Source: Streptomyces sp. CC0208 (lineage in GTDB: Bacteria > Actinomycetota > Actinomycetes > Streptomycetales > Streptomycetaceae). Taken from it: a DNA stretch of 64,000 nt. The notes beneath the pieces were generated by a model. That model worked only from the letters and a program-made list of their open reading frames with translations, searched no databases and was not told the DNA's origin. The position numbers were made by a program, and so were the translations under genes. Shown piece by piece: positions 25,396 through 34,086 of the stretch (positions within the stretch are counted from its first letter, which is position 1; every line of letters begins with the position of its first letter). The stretch covers positions 5,456,001 through 5,520,000 of the forward strand of contig NZ_CP031969.1 of NCBI RefSeq assembly GCF_003443735.1, in the 5' to 3' direction.

Positions 25396-27186
25396 GTGAC
25401 TACCACCGCCGCCTCCTCCCATCACCTTTCCCCCGCCTTCCCCGGCCGGGCCCCCTGGGGCACCGCCAGCAAGCTGCGTGCGTGGCAGCAAGGGGCGATG
25501 GAGAAGTACGTCCAGGAGCAGCCGCGTGACTTCCTGGCCGTCGCGACGCCGGGGGCCGGTAAGACGACCTTCGCGCTCACGCTCGCGTCCTGGCTGCTGC
25601 ACCACCATGTCGTGCAGCAGGTGACGGTCGTCGCGCCGACCGAGCATCTGAAGAAGCAGTGGGCCGAGGCGGCGGCGCGGATAGGGATCAAGCTCGATCC
25701 CGAGTACAGCGCGGGGCCGCTCGGCAGGGACTACCACGGCGTCGCCGTCACCTACGCGGGTGTGGGCGTACGGCCCATGCTCCACCGCAACCGGGTCGAG
25801 CAGCGCAAGACCCTCGTGATCCTCGACGAGATCCACCACGCCGGTGACTCCAAGTCCTGGGGCGAGGCGTGCCTGGAGGCCTTCGAGCCCGCCACCCGCC
25901 GGCTCGCGCTCACCGGTACGCCCTTCCGGTCCGACACCAACCCGATCCCCTTCGTGACGTACGAGGAGGGCAACGACGGCATCCGGCGGTCGGCCGCCGA
26001 CTACACCTACGGGTACGGCAACGCGCTGGCCGACCATGTCGTGCGGCCCGTCATCTTCCTCTCCTACAGCGGGCAGATGCGCTGGCGGACCAAGGCCGGT
26101 GACGAGATCGCCGCCCGGCTCGGCGAGCCGATGACCAAGGACGCGATCAGCCAGGCCTGGCGTACGGCCCTGGATCCGCGCGGTGAGTGGATGCCGAGCG
26201 TGCTGCGCGCCGCCGACCAGCGGCTCACCGAGGTCAGGAAGGCCATCCCGGACGCGGGAGCGCTGGTCATCGCCTCCGACCAGGACTCCGCCCGCGCCTA
26301 CGCCAAGCTCATCCGCGAGATCACCGGCAACAAGGCGACCCTCGTGCTGTCCGACGACGCCGGGGCCTCGAAGAGGATCGACGACTTCAGCGAGAGCAAC
26401 GACCGGTGGATGGTCGCCGTGCGGATGGTGTCGGAGGGCGTCGACGTCCCCCGGCTGGCGGTGGGGGTGTACGCCACCACCATCTCCACGCCGCTGTTCT
26501 TCGCCCAGGCCGTCGGCCGTTTCGTACGGTCCCGGCGGCGCGGCGAGACCGCCTCCGTCTTCCTGCCGACCGTGCCCGATCTCCTCACCTTCGCCAACGA
26601 GATGGAGGTGGAACGGGACCACGCCCTCGACAAGCCGAAGAAGGAGGGCGAGGAAGACCCGTACGCCGACTCCGAGAAGGAGATGGAGGAGGCGAACAAG
26701 GAGCAGGACGAGGACACCGGCGAGCAGGAGCAGTTCGCCTTCGAGGCGCTGGAGTCCGAGGCCGTCTTCGACCGGGTGCTGTACGACGGCGCCGAGTTCG
26801 GCATGCAGGCCCACCCCGGCAGCGAGGAGGAGCAGGACTACCTCGGCATTCCGGGCCTCCTTGAGCCGGACCAGGTGCAGCTCCTGCTCCAGAAGCGGCA
26901 GGCCCGGCAGATCGCGCACAGCCGCAAGAAGCCGGACACCGAGGCGGACCTGCTGGAGCTGCCCGCCGAGCGGCGGCCCGTCGTCTCGCACAAGGAGATG
27001 ATGGAGCTGCGCAAGCAGCTCAACACCATGGTCAGCGCGTACGTCCATCAGAGCGGCAAGCCGCACGGTGTGATCCACACCGAGCTGCGCCGGGTGTGCG
27101 GCGGGCCGCCGAGCGCCGAGGCCACGGCCGGGCAGTTGCGGCAGCGGATCGCCAAGGTGCAGGAGTGGGCCACCCGGATGCGGTGA
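25396..27186 (+). CDS. DEAD/DEAH-type superfamily 2 helicase
   Basis: The 596-residue protein has motif I ATPGAGKTTFAL near residue 52, motif II as DEIHH (about 140), motif III LTGTPFRSD (about 172) and motif VI-like QAVGRFVRSRRRGE (about 373). Motif II is DEIH rather than DEAD, which places it near the SSL2/UvrB-like branch. An acidic, coiled-coil-like insert (about 415-455, rich in EEx repeats) separates the core from a C-terminal tail. Its nucleic acid substrate is unknown. The GTG start lacks a clear ribosome site. Confidence 0.85.
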   Translation: MTTTAASSHHLSPAFPGRAPWGTASKLRAWQQGAMEKYVQEQPRDFLAVATPGAGKTTFALTLASWLLHHHVVQQVTVVAPTEHLKKQWAEAAARIGIKLDPEYSAGPLGRDYHGVAVTYAGVGVRPMLHRNRVEQRKTLVILDEIHHAGDSKSWGEACLEAFEPATRRLALTGTPFRSDTNPIPFVTYEEGNDGIRRSAADYTYGYGNALADHVVRPVIFLSYSGQMRWRTKAGDEIAARLGEPMTKDAISQAWRTALDPRGEWMPSVLRAADQRLTEVRKAIPDAGALVIASDQDSARAYAKLIREITGNKATLVLSDDAGASKRIDDFSESNDRWMVAVRMVSEGVDVPRLAVGVYATTISTPLFFAQAVGRFVRSRRRGETASVFLPTVPDLLTFANEMEVERDHALDKPKKEGEEDPYADSEKEMEEANKEQDEDTGEQEQFAFEALESEAVFDRVLYDGAEFGMQAHPGSEEEQDYLGIPGLLEPDQVQLLLQKRQARQIAHSRKKPDTEADLLELPAERRPVVSHKEMMELRKQLNTMVSAYVHQSGKPHGVIHTELRRVCGGPPSAEATAGQLRQRIAKVQEWATRMR

Positions 27187-27492
27187 CGACCGCGTCCGCT
27201 CGTGCTCGGCGACTGTCACACCGTACGTATCAGGACAAACGGAGTGGTCCGTACCGGCTGCTGCCCGGATTCTGGACGGAGGCTTCCGCTGAGCGAACCC
27301 CCTTCGCTACTGTCACGCTACGCACACGCCCCGTGGCAGCGCCGCCGCGGAGCGCAGCCGTGAAGCGACGCGGCCCGGTAAGAGACCGGGCCGCCGGCCG
27401 ATCGGCGGCCTCTGAAGCGCGTCGCCGACGGGACTCGGTGACGCACCGCCGCTCGGAGGTTGCCGACCTCACCACTTGGAGGAGTGGGCGTC
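27187..27492 (+). other. Non-coding gap with a terminator hairpin (27370-27394)
   Basis: No supported gene occurs in these 306 bases. The arms gcggcccggt (27370-27379) and accgggccgc (27385-27394) form a perfect 10-bp stem with a 5-nt loop. A second, weaker gccggccgatcggcggc follows. The first probably ends the helicase transcript. Confidence 0.6.
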
Positions 27493-28134
27493 GTGACCGC
27501 GGAGACCTCTCAGACGCTTGACCGGGGACTGCGTGTCCTCAAGCTCCTGGCCGACACGGACCACGGGCTCACCGTCACCGAGCTTTCCAACAAACTGGGT
27601 GTGAACCGGACCGTGGTGTACCGGTTGCTGGCCACGCTGGAGCAGCACGCCCTCGTACGGCGTGATCTCGGCGGGCGAGCCCGGGTGGGGCTGGGAGTGC
27701 TGCGCCTCGGACGGCAGGTGCATCCGCTCGTACGGGAGGCCGCGCTGCCCGCGCTGCGGTCGCTCGCCGAGGACATAGGGGCAACGGCTCATCTCACACT
27801 GGTGGACGGCGCCGAGGCGCTGGCCGTGGCCGTCGTGGAGCCCACCTGGACGGACTATCACGTGGCCTATCGGGCCGGGTTCCGGCATCCACTGGACCGG
27901 GGCGCCGCGGGTCGGGCGATTCTCGCGGCCCGGCAGCAGGGGTTCGGGGACCCGGGGTACCTGCTGACGCACGGGGAGCTGGAGGCCGGCGCCAGCGGGG
28001 CGGCCGCTCCTCTGCTCGGGGTCACCGGCGTCGAGGGCAGTGTCGGGGTCGTGATGCTGGCGGACGCGGTGCCGGAGCGGGTGGGGCCGCGGGTGGTGGA
28101 CGCGGCACGGGAGGTCGCGGAGGCACTGCGTTGA
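27493..28134 (+). CDS. IclR-family transcriptional regulator
   Basis: The 213-residue regulator has an N-terminal winged helix (about 8-65, TVTELSNKLGVNRTVVYRLL) and a C-terminal ligand-binding domain (about 80-210). In the latter, HPLDRGAAGRAILAA is the usual IclR segment. The protein is shorter than most IclR members (about 250), mainly in the C-terminal domain. The GTG at 27493 is eight bases after ggaggag (27478-27484). The gene has no obvious metabolic partner next to it, so the effector is unknown. Confidence 0.85.
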   Translation: MTAETSQTLDRGLRVLKLLADTDHGLTVTELSNKLGVNRTVVYRLLATLEQHALVRRDLGGRARVGLGVLRLGRQVHPLVREAALPALRSLAEDIGATAHLTLVDGAEALAVAVVEPTWTDYHVAYRAGFRHPLDRGAAGRAILAARQQGFGDPGYLLTHGELEAGASGAAAPLLGVTGVEGSVGVVMLADAVPERVGPRVVDAAREVAEALR

Positions 28135-28300
28135 GCGCGGCGCGTCCTGGCGGACGGCCACTGCCGGTCCCGCGCACACCGGGCATCGGCGTCGAACCGC
28201 TCCCCGACACGTCCTACGGCGTTTCGCGCGCGCGAGACGGGATCCGTACGCGGCCTGACCGGCTCGTGGCCGGAAGTGGCCGCCGCGTTAGATTGATCTC

Positions 28301-29092
28301 GTGCTCTCTCGTCTCACGCGCCCCCAGGCCGTCGCCGTCTGCGCCCTGCCCGTCGTGGCACTGGTCGCCACGGCCCTCTTCGCGCCGCTGCCGTTCGCAC
28401 TGGCGCAGCCCGGGATGACGGCGAACGTCCTCGGCAAGAACGAGGGCGCGGCGGTGATCACGATCTCCGGGGCCAGGACCCGTACGACGAGCGGGCAGCT
28501 GCGGATGACGACCATCGAGGCGACCGGGCCCGACACACATGTCTCGCTCGGCGACCTCTTCGACAGCTGGTTCCGCACCGACCGGGCCGTCATGCCCCAC
28601 GACGCGGTCTACCCGAGCGGGCAGAGCGTCAAGGAGATCGAGGAGCACAACACCGCCCAGATGAAGGAGTCCCAGGACGCGGCGACCCAGGCGGCCCTCG
28701 GCTACCTCAGGCTCAGCGACGACAAGGTCAAGGTCACGCTGAAGCTCGCGGACGTCGGGGGGCCGAGCGCGGGGCTGCTGTTCACCCTGGGGATCATCGA
28801 CAAGCTCGACGGTGACGGCGCCGGGGGCGACCTCACGGGCGGCCGCGTCATCGCGGGGACGGGCACGATCGACGCGCACGGGACGGTCGGCGCGGTGGGC
28901 GGTGTGGCACTGAAGACGCAGGCCGCGAAGCGGGACGGGGCGACGGTGTTCCTGGTCCCGAAGGACGAGTGCGCCGACGCGAGGGCGGAGCTGCCGAAGG
29001 GGCTGCGGCTGATCCCGGTGACGTCCCTGAAGGGGGCGGTCGGCGCGCTGACCGCGTTGGAGTCGGGCAGGGGGTCCGTCCCCGCCTGTTAG
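28301..29092 (+). CDS. Membrane-anchored Lon-type S16 protease
   Basis: The 263-residue protein starts with a membrane helix (about 10-35) that looks like an uncleaved signal anchor. A short extracellular region follows, then a Lon-type proteolytic domain. The catalytic dyad is visible as Ser156 in GGPSAGLL and Lys205 in GAVGGVALKTQ, spaced as in Lon. There is no ATPase domain, as in the YlbL-like secreted proteases. The PDZ segment usual in YlbL is reduced or missing. It starts at GTG 28301. Confidence 0.8.
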   Translation: MLSRLTRPQAVAVCALPVVALVATALFAPLPFALAQPGMTANVLGKNEGAAVITISGARTRTTSGQLRMTTIEATGPDTHVSLGDLFDSWFRTDRAVMPHDAVYPSGQSVKEIEEHNTAQMKESQDAATQAALGYLRLSDDKVKVTLKLADVGGPSAGLLFTLGIIDKLDGDGAGGDLTGGRVIAGTGTIDAHGTVGAVGGVALKTQAAKRDGATVFLVPKDECADARAELPKGLRLIPVTSLKGAVGALTALESGRGSVPAC

Positions 29093-29115
29093 TGCTGCTG
29101 GTGCTGCTGGTGTTG

Positions 29116-29298
29116 CTAGTGCGCGAAGGCGGGCCTCGGGGAGGCCAGCCGGAGGCCGACCTCCACGAGGGTCCAGCCGAGCCGGGTCCTGATGGCGTAC
29201 GGCCGCCTGGCCTGCGCGGCCAGGCGGTGGGCGGCGGCCTCGGCGCGGAGGTCGGTGGCGCGGGTGTGGTGCAGGGCGAGGTGGGTCTCGGGGTGCAT
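29116..29298 (-). CDS. Small Ala/Arg/His-rich protein after the HTH regulator
   Basis: Sixty codons start at ATG 29298, 12 nt after the regulator's stop, with gagagg about seven bases upstream. The product is rich in Ala, His and Arg (LRAEAAAHRLAAQARR) with an amphipathic helix and a hydrophobic middle (GWTLVEVGLRLA). Short ORFs of this kind behind a regulator are common in Streptomyces. No function is known. Confidence 0.55.
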   Translation of the reverse strand: MHPETHLALHHTRATDLRAEAAAHRLAAQARRPYAIRTRLGWTLVEVGLRLASPRPAFAH

Positions 29299-29309
29299 GG
29301 CGGGGCCTC

Positions 29310-29885
29310 TCAGTCCGTCTCGATGGGGAACAGGTGCGTGTGGATGCGTACTTGCTCCGCGTCGGGGTCGTCGTCGGTGACCCGGCCGCGGTAGTCGCTG
29401 ATCAGGGCGTGCATCTTGTCGACGAGCTCGGCGCCCAGTTCGGGTGTGAGCTGGAGCGTCGCGTCGCTCATGTCGGCGGAGCGGATCCAGTCCTTGGACC
29501 AGCGCTCGCGGGTGTGGAGCCAGTTGGACAACTCGCGAGCGTGGGTGGCGGCCACCTCGTGCAGGAAGATCTCGGCCATCCCGCGCAGTTCCGGTCCCGC
29601 CCCGTCCAACTCGGTGGCGTCGAAGGTCAGGCCGTCGGCCGCGGCCTTCCACCAGCGCTCGCGCCCCTTACCGTGCTCCGGGGCATCCGCGATGAAGCCG
29701 TATTCGGCGAGCTGTCGCAGGTGGTAGCTGGTGGCGCCGCTGGACTCGCCCAGCCGCTCGGCGAGCATCGAGGCGGTGGCGGGGCCGCGTCGGCGCAGGG
29801 CGTTGAGCAGTTCCATCCGCAGGGGATGGGCCAGCCCGCGCAGTGAACGGGCGTCGAGTTTCCGTATGTTGGGCTCTTCCGGCAT
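29310..29885 (-). CDS. ArsR-like HTH regulator (HTH_20 type)
   Basis: The 191-residue protein has a winged helix at about residues 10-85. LAHPLRMELLNAL and LGESSGATSYHLRQLAEYGFI are the recognition region of ArsR/HTH_20 proteins. The C-terminal 100 residues are helical and rich in Trp/Glu, with no metal-binding Cys pair, so it is not a classic metal sensor. The ATG at 29885 is preceded by a symmetric operator-like region, which suggests autoregulation. It lies just downstream of the osmoprotectant transporter operon on the same strand. Confidence 0.82.
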   Translation of the reverse strand: MPEEPNIRKLDARSLRGLAHPLRMELLNALRRRGPATASMLAERLGESSGATSYHLRQLAEYGFIADAPEHGKGRERWWKAAADGLTFDATELDGAGPELRGMAEIFLHEVAATHARELSNWLHTRERWSKDWIRSADMSDATLQLTPELGAELVDKMHALISDYRGRVTDDDPDAEQVRIHTHLFPIETD

Positions 29886-29888
29886 GAG

Positions 29889-29933
29889 TACAAAGGTATC
29901 TCTGCAAAGGCTTCTTTGCAACGGGTTCTTTGT
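29889..29933. promoter_or_regulatory. Operator-like nested palindromes upstream of the HTH regulator
   Basis: The central tgcaaag (29903-29909) and ctttgca (29914-29920) form a perfect 7-bp palindrome with a 4-bp spacer. Outside it, tacaaag (29889-29895) is mirrored by ctttgta (29927-29933). The nested symmetry sits right at the regulator's translation start, as an autoregulatory operator would. Confidence 0.6.
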
Positions 29934-29958
29934 AACTCGGCCCGGCGAGGGCCGGCTC

Positions 29959-30924
29959 CTACTTCACGAACCCCTCGGCCTTCATCCAGTCCAGCGCCAC
30001 CTCGTGCGGATCCTCCCCGGCCACGTCCACCTTGGCGTTGAGCTCCCGCGCCACCGTGTTGTCCAGCCTCTTCGTGACCGGGTCCAGTACCTCCGCGATG
30101 GCCGGCCACTTCTTCAGGGACTTGGAGTTGATCTCGGGCGCCGCGTTGTAGTTGGGGAAGAACTTCCGGTCGTCCCGCATCACCGCGAGGTTCATGGACT
30201 TGATGCGGCCGTCGGTCGTGAAGACCTCCCCGTAGCGGCAACTGCCCTTCGCGACCTGGGTGTAGATGATCCCGGTGTCCATCTGGGTGAGGTTCTTCGC
30301 CGGGATGCTCATCCCGTACGCCTTCTCCATGCCCGGCAGTCCGTCGGCGCGGTTGGCGAACTCGCTCTCCACGCACAGCGTCACCGCGCCGGGGTCCTTC
30401 TTGGCCAGCGCGGCCACGTCGGAGAGCGTCCTCGTGCGGTACTTCCGGAAGGCGGCCTGGTTCATGGCGAGGGCGTAGGTGTTGTTCAGGGGCGCCTTCG
30501 GCAGCCACGTCAGCCCGTTGTCCAGGTCGGCCTTCCGCACCGCCGCCCACTGTTCCTGCGGGTCGGCGATCGGCTCGCTGTGGCCCTGGTACGTGATCCA
30601 CGCCGTGCCCGTGTACTCGTACATCCCGTCCGCGTCCCCGGACTTGACCGCTTCCCGGGCCCCGACCGATCCCTGGATCCCCGTGCGGTCGAGCACGTCC
30701 GCCCCGGCCGCCTGGAACGCGATCCCCATGATCGCGCCGAGGATCAGCTGCTCGGTGAACTCCTTCGACGTGACCGTCAGATCCGCACCCTTGAGCGGCT
30801 CACCCCGACCGATCGACCCCGGCTTCACGTCGTCGACCATCGGGGAGCCACTGGTCAGCCCACAGCCGGCCAGCACGGCCAGCACGGCCAGCACCGCGGC
30901 GAGTGTCAGACGGGTGCGTCTCAC
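29959..30924 (-). CDS. Osmoprotectant (glycine betaine/choline) ABC substrate-binding lipoprotein
   Basis: The 321-residue OpuAC/ProX-family protein carries a lipoprotein signal with lipobox LAGC near residue 20. The family start LTVTSKEFTEQLILG follows. Aromatic ligand-box residues appear in MYEYTGTAW and later Tyr residues. It should deliver quaternary ammonium compounds to the permeases encoded upstream. It is the last gene of the four-gene transporter set on the minus strand, with a disturbed 455-bp gap before it that contains a partial copy of its own start. Confidence 0.85.
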   Translation of the reverse strand: MRRTRLTLAAVLAVLAVLAGCGLTSGSPMVDDVKPGSIGRGEPLKGADLTVTSKEFTEQLILGAIMGIAFQAAGADVLDRTGIQGSVGAREAVKSGDADGMYEYTGTAWITYQGHSEPIADPQEQWAAVRKADLDNGLTWLPKAPLNNTYALAMNQAAFRKYRTRTLSDVAALAKKDPGAVTLCVESEFANRADGLPGMEKAYGMSIPAKNLTQMDTGIIYTQVAKGSCRYGEVFTTDGRIKSMNLAVMRDDRKFFPNYNAAPEINSKSLKKWPAIAEVLDPVTKRLDNTVARELNAKVDVAGEDPHEVALDWMKAEGFVK

Positions 30925-31124
30925 GTGGTCGCCTCCCAGGGCCGTGGTGTGTGGGGTCGGTGGGTTGGTCGGGGTGGGGTGGGGCTTCGGGGGGCGGCGG
31001 TAGGGGAGCCGCTGGTCGGTCCGCAGCCGGACAGCACGGCCGGCGCCCCGGCGAGTGTCAGACGGGTTCGTCTCACGTGGTCGCCTTCAGGAGCCGTGGT
31101 CCGTGGGGCCGGTGGGTTGGTCGG
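30842..31124 (-). repeat. Partial duplication of the binding-protein gene start
   Basis: The stretch 30842-30972 (signal-peptide codons plus upstream DNA) is repeated with about 85% identity at 31003-31124. Read on the minus strand, the second copy still translates as RRTRLTLAGAPAVLSGCG, a shortened signal peptide with lipobox. The copies are separated by 30 bp of G-rich DNA. Confidence 0.75.
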
Positions 31125-31378
31125 CATGGGCCGGGACTTGAGGTCGTCGGCCGTGCGGGGGCGCAGCCCGCAGGAGGTGGGTGGGGCCGGTGTCCTGGTC
31201 GGCGCCAGACGCCTCCGCCTTACGTCCCCGTCTCCAACCCTCCTGGCCCGGCCGGCCGGTCGGTCAGCAGGGTGGGTCGCTGTGAGTGTGGAGCTCAGGG
31301 TCAGGGCGTCGAGGGCGCGGCCTCGTTCGACGTAGGTTGCCGGGTCTGCGGTATCGGCGTTGATCGGGCGCTGGCGGC
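31003..31378 (-). pseudogene. Remnant of a duplicated permease-end/binding-protein-start junction
   Basis: Besides the lipoprotein signal copy at 31003-31124, bases 31220-31250 (cgtctccaaccctcctggccc) resemble the end of the permease gene at 31386-31408 (cgcctccaacccccgtggcc). The gap therefore looks like a degraded tandem copy of the junction between permease and binding protein. No intact frame remains. Confidence 0.45.
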
Positions 31379-32182
31379 TCATGTCTCCGCCTCCAACCCC
31401 CGTGGCCTGAGCAGCAGTTCCGCCAGTGAGGCCAGCCAGTCGACCAGTAGGGCGAGGGTCACTGTGAGGATCGAGCCCAGGATCAGGACCGGCATCCGCT
31501 GGTTGGTGATGCCGGTCGTGATCAGGACGCCGAGGCCGCCGCCACCGCCGAAGGTCGCCAGGGTCGCCGTGCCGACGTTGAGGACCAGGGCCGTACGGAC
31601 GCCCGCGAGGATCAGGGGGACGGCCAGCGGGAGTTCGACGCGGGTCAGTGCGCCCAGGGGGGACATGCCGATGCCGCGTGCCGCCTCCAGCAGGGTCGGG
31701 TCGTTCGCCTTCAGGCCCGCGATGGTGTTGGACAGGACGGGCAGGACGGCGTAGGCGACGATGCCGATCAGGGCCGCCTTCGTGCCCGTGCCGAGCCAGA
31801 TCACCAGCAGGGCCAGCAGGCCGATCGCCGGGGTCGCCTGGCCCATGTTGGCGACCGCCATCGCCACCGGGCTCACCTTCCGGAAGGCGTCGCGGGTCAG
31901 CGCGATCCCCAGCGGGATCGCGATGATCAGCACGAAGAACGTCGAGATCACCGTCAGTTGCACGTGCTGCCACAGGGCCTTGGACACCTGCCCGTTCGAC
32001 AGCGCGTTCTCGGTGAGCGGGTCCAGGTCGGCCTGCGCGAACCACAGCCAGGTCGCGAGCAGCACGGCGAGCAGGAACACGGGCAGGAAGGTCAGCTTCC
32101 GCCAGGTCACGCGTCTTCTGGGCGCGACCGGCGGGGGAGGAGCGGCCGTCTCCTCCAGCTCGGGGGCCTCGGCAGCCGTCAC
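31379..32182 (-). CDS. Osmoprotectant ABC transporter permease (OpuCB/D type)
   Basis: The 267-residue inner membrane permease has about six helices. The ABC permease EAA-like loop is visible as LLEAARGIGMSPLGALTRVELP. It starts with a Pro-rich cytoplasmic segment. The GTG at 32182 overlaps the ATPase stop by four bases, so the two are coupled. The neighbouring second permease and ATPase complete the transporter. The gene ends before the disturbed gap that precedes the binding-protein gene. Confidence 0.85.
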   Translation of the reverse strand: MTAAEAPELEETAAPPPPVAPRRRVTWRKLTFLPVFLLAVLLATWLWFAQADLDPLTENALSNGQVSKALWQHVQLTVISTFFVLIIAIPLGIALTRDAFRKVSPVAMAVANMGQATPAIGLLALLVIWLGTGTKAALIGIVAYAVLPVLSNTIAGLKANDPTLLEAARGIGMSPLGALTRVELPLAVPLILAGVRTALVLNVGTATLATFGGGGGLGVLITTGITNQRMPVLILGSILTVTLALLVDWLASLAELLLRPRGLEAET

Positions 32183-33423
32183 GCCTTCCGCCCCCCTCCG
32201 TCGGCGCCCTCCTGCTCGGCGTGCGTCCGGTCGGCCCTGATCTCCTCCAGTTGGTGCTGGTGCTCCATGGCCTCGAGCCGGTCGGCCTCCAGGAGCTCGT
32301 GCACGGAGTTCATGAGCGTCTCCATGTCGACGACCCCCGTGTACTCCCCGCGCCCCCCGGTCACCGCGACCCGCCCCGCGCTGTCGGTCAGCACCGCCTC
32401 CAGCGCGTCCCGCAGGGTCGCGTCCCTGGTCACCGTGTCGCTCACCAGCGTCCCGGCCCGCGCCAGCGACCCCTTGGCGCGCATCATGTCGCCGCGCCTG
32501 AGCCACTTGTAGGGCCGCCCGCGCCGGTCGAGCAGCAGGACCTCGTTCGTCCCGCTGGCCCGGAGCTTGGTGAAGATCTCCTGGAGGGGGTCGTCGACCG
32601 TCACCGTCGGATAGTCGGTGATCTCCACATCCCGTACCCGGGTGAGGTTCAGCCGCTTCAGCGCCGCCCCGGCGCCGACGAACCCGGACACGAAGTCGTC
32701 GGCCGGGTTGGTCAGGATCGCCTCCGGGGTGTCGAACTGGGCGATGTGGGAGCGTTCGCGCAGCACGGCGATCCGGTCGCCCAGCTTGATCGCCTCGTCG
32801 AAGTCATGGGTCACGAAGACGATCGTCTTGTGCAGCTCGCGCTGGAGCCGGATCAGCTCGTCCTGGAGATGGTCACGGGTGATCGGGTCGACCGCGCCGA
32901 ACGGCTCGTCCATCAGCAGGACGGGCGGATCGGCCGCGAGTGCCCTCGCCACCCCCACCCGCTGCTGCTGGCCGCCGGAGAGCTGACGCGGATAGCGGCC
33001 GTGGAACTCGCCGGGGTCGAGCCCGACGAGGTCGAGCAGTTCCTCCACACGGTCGCCGATCCGGCCCTTGCCCCAGCCGATCATCCTCGGCACGAGCGCG
33101 ATGTTCTGCGCGACCGTCATGTGCGGGAAGAGCCCGGCCGACTGGATGGCGTAGCCCACCTTGCGGCGCAGCTTGACCGGATCGATGTCGGTCACGTCCT
33201 CACCGTTGATCCGGATGCGGCCACCGGTCGGCTCGATCAACCTGTTGATCATCTTGAGCGTGGTCGACTTACCGCATCCGGACGGACCCACGAAGATGAC
33301 GGTCTCGCCCGCCTTGATCTCCATGCTGACGCTGTCCACGGCGGGCTCCGGAGCGCCGGGGTACCTCTTGGTCAGGTGCTCCAGCTCGATGGACGCACCT
33401 GAGGCGCCGGACGTCTCAGCCAC
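32179..33423 (-). CDS. Osmoprotectant ABC transporter ATPase with CBS pair
   Basis: The 414-residue ATPase is of the ProV/OpuCA type. Walker A (GPSGCGKSTTLK) is near residue 42, the signature LSGGQQQRVGVARAL near 140, and Walker B VLLMDEPFGAVDP just after. The C-terminal part (about 255-385) contains two CBS domains, which in this family sense ionic strength or nucleotides. The GTG at 33423 lies inside the end of the upstream permease gene (8-nt overlap). Confidence 0.9.
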   Translation of the reverse strand: MAETSGASGASIELEHLTKRYPGAPEPAVDSVSMEIKAGETVIFVGPSGCGKSTTLKMINRLIEPTGGRIRINGEDVTDIDPVKLRRKVGYAIQSAGLFPHMTVAQNIALVPRMIGWGKGRIGDRVEELLDLVGLDPGEFHGRYPRQLSGGQQQRVGVARALAADPPVLLMDEPFGAVDPITRDHLQDELIRLQRELHKTIVFVTHDFDEAIKLGDRIAVLRERSHIAQFDTPEAILTNPADDFVSGFVGAGAALKRLNLTRVRDVEITDYPTVTVDDPLQEIFTKLRASGTNEVLLLDRRGRPYKWLRRGDMMRAKGSLARAGTLVSDTVTRDATLRDALEAVLTDSAGRVAVTGGRGEYTGVVDMETLMNSVHELLEADRLEAMEHQHQLEEIRADRTHAEQEGADGGGRKA

Positions 33424-34063
33424 GGATCCCCCTCGGAATGGTCAGCCGTCCGATCAGGACGTACGCGGCGTCGAACAGCAGGGCGAGGACGATGATCCCG
33501 AGCGTGCCGGCGAGCACCTGGTTGAGCGCGTTCTTGCTGCCCAGGGAGGCGATGCCGCGGAAGATCTCGTTGCCGAGGCCCGGCCCGGAGGCGTAGGCGG
33601 CGATCGCGGCGATGCCCATCAGCATCTGGGTCGAGACCCGGATCCCGGTCAGGATCGGCGGCCAGGCGAGCGGCAGCTCGACCCGCACCAGGCGCATGAC
33701 CCGGGACATCCCGATGCCCGTGGCCGCGTCCACCAGGGCCGGGTCGACCCCGCGCAGGCCCACGATCGCGTTCCGCACGATCGGCAGCAGCCCGTACAGG
33801 GTCAGGGCGATCACCGTGGGCGGGACGCCGAGCCCCACGACCGGGATGAGCAGACCGATCATGGCGAGCGAGGGAACGGTCAGGATCGTCGAGGTGGCCG
33901 TCGTGGCGAGGTCGCCCGCCCACTCGCTGTGGTAGGTCACGACCCCGATCAGCACCCCGATCAGCGTCGCCACGACCATGCACTGGAAGACGACGCTCGC
34001 GTGCTGGTAGGCGTCCGCGAGCAGCTGCTGGTGGCGGTTGCCGAGGTACTCCCAGAAGGTCAC
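33416..34063 (-). CDS. Osmoprotectant ABC transporter permease (first)
   Basis: The 215-residue permease has about five to six helices and the coupling loop LVDAATGIGMSRVMRLVRVE. It starts the transporter operon, with GTG at 34063. The order permease, ATPase, permease, binding protein is the OpuC arrangement. Paralogy with the second permease is evident from the shared GIGMS coupling motif. Confidence 0.86.
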   Translation of the reverse strand: MTFWEYLGNRHQQLLADAYQHASVVFQCMVVATLIGVLIGVVTYHSEWAGDLATTATSTILTVPSLAMIGLLIPVVGLGVPPTVIALTLYGLLPIVRNAIVGLRGVDPALVDAATGIGMSRVMRLVRVELPLAWPPILTGIRVSTQMLMGIAAIAAYASGPGLGNEIFRGIASLGSKNALNQVLAGTLGIIVLALLFDAAYVLIGRLTIPRGIRG

Positions 34064-34086
34064 ACCCGCTCACCCCAGTGGCTAGG

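Noticed and set aside
29087..29115. gctgctggt repeats after the S16 protease as a functional element
   Set aside because: Short, imperfect triplet-like repeat of low complexity; no symmetry or ORF support.
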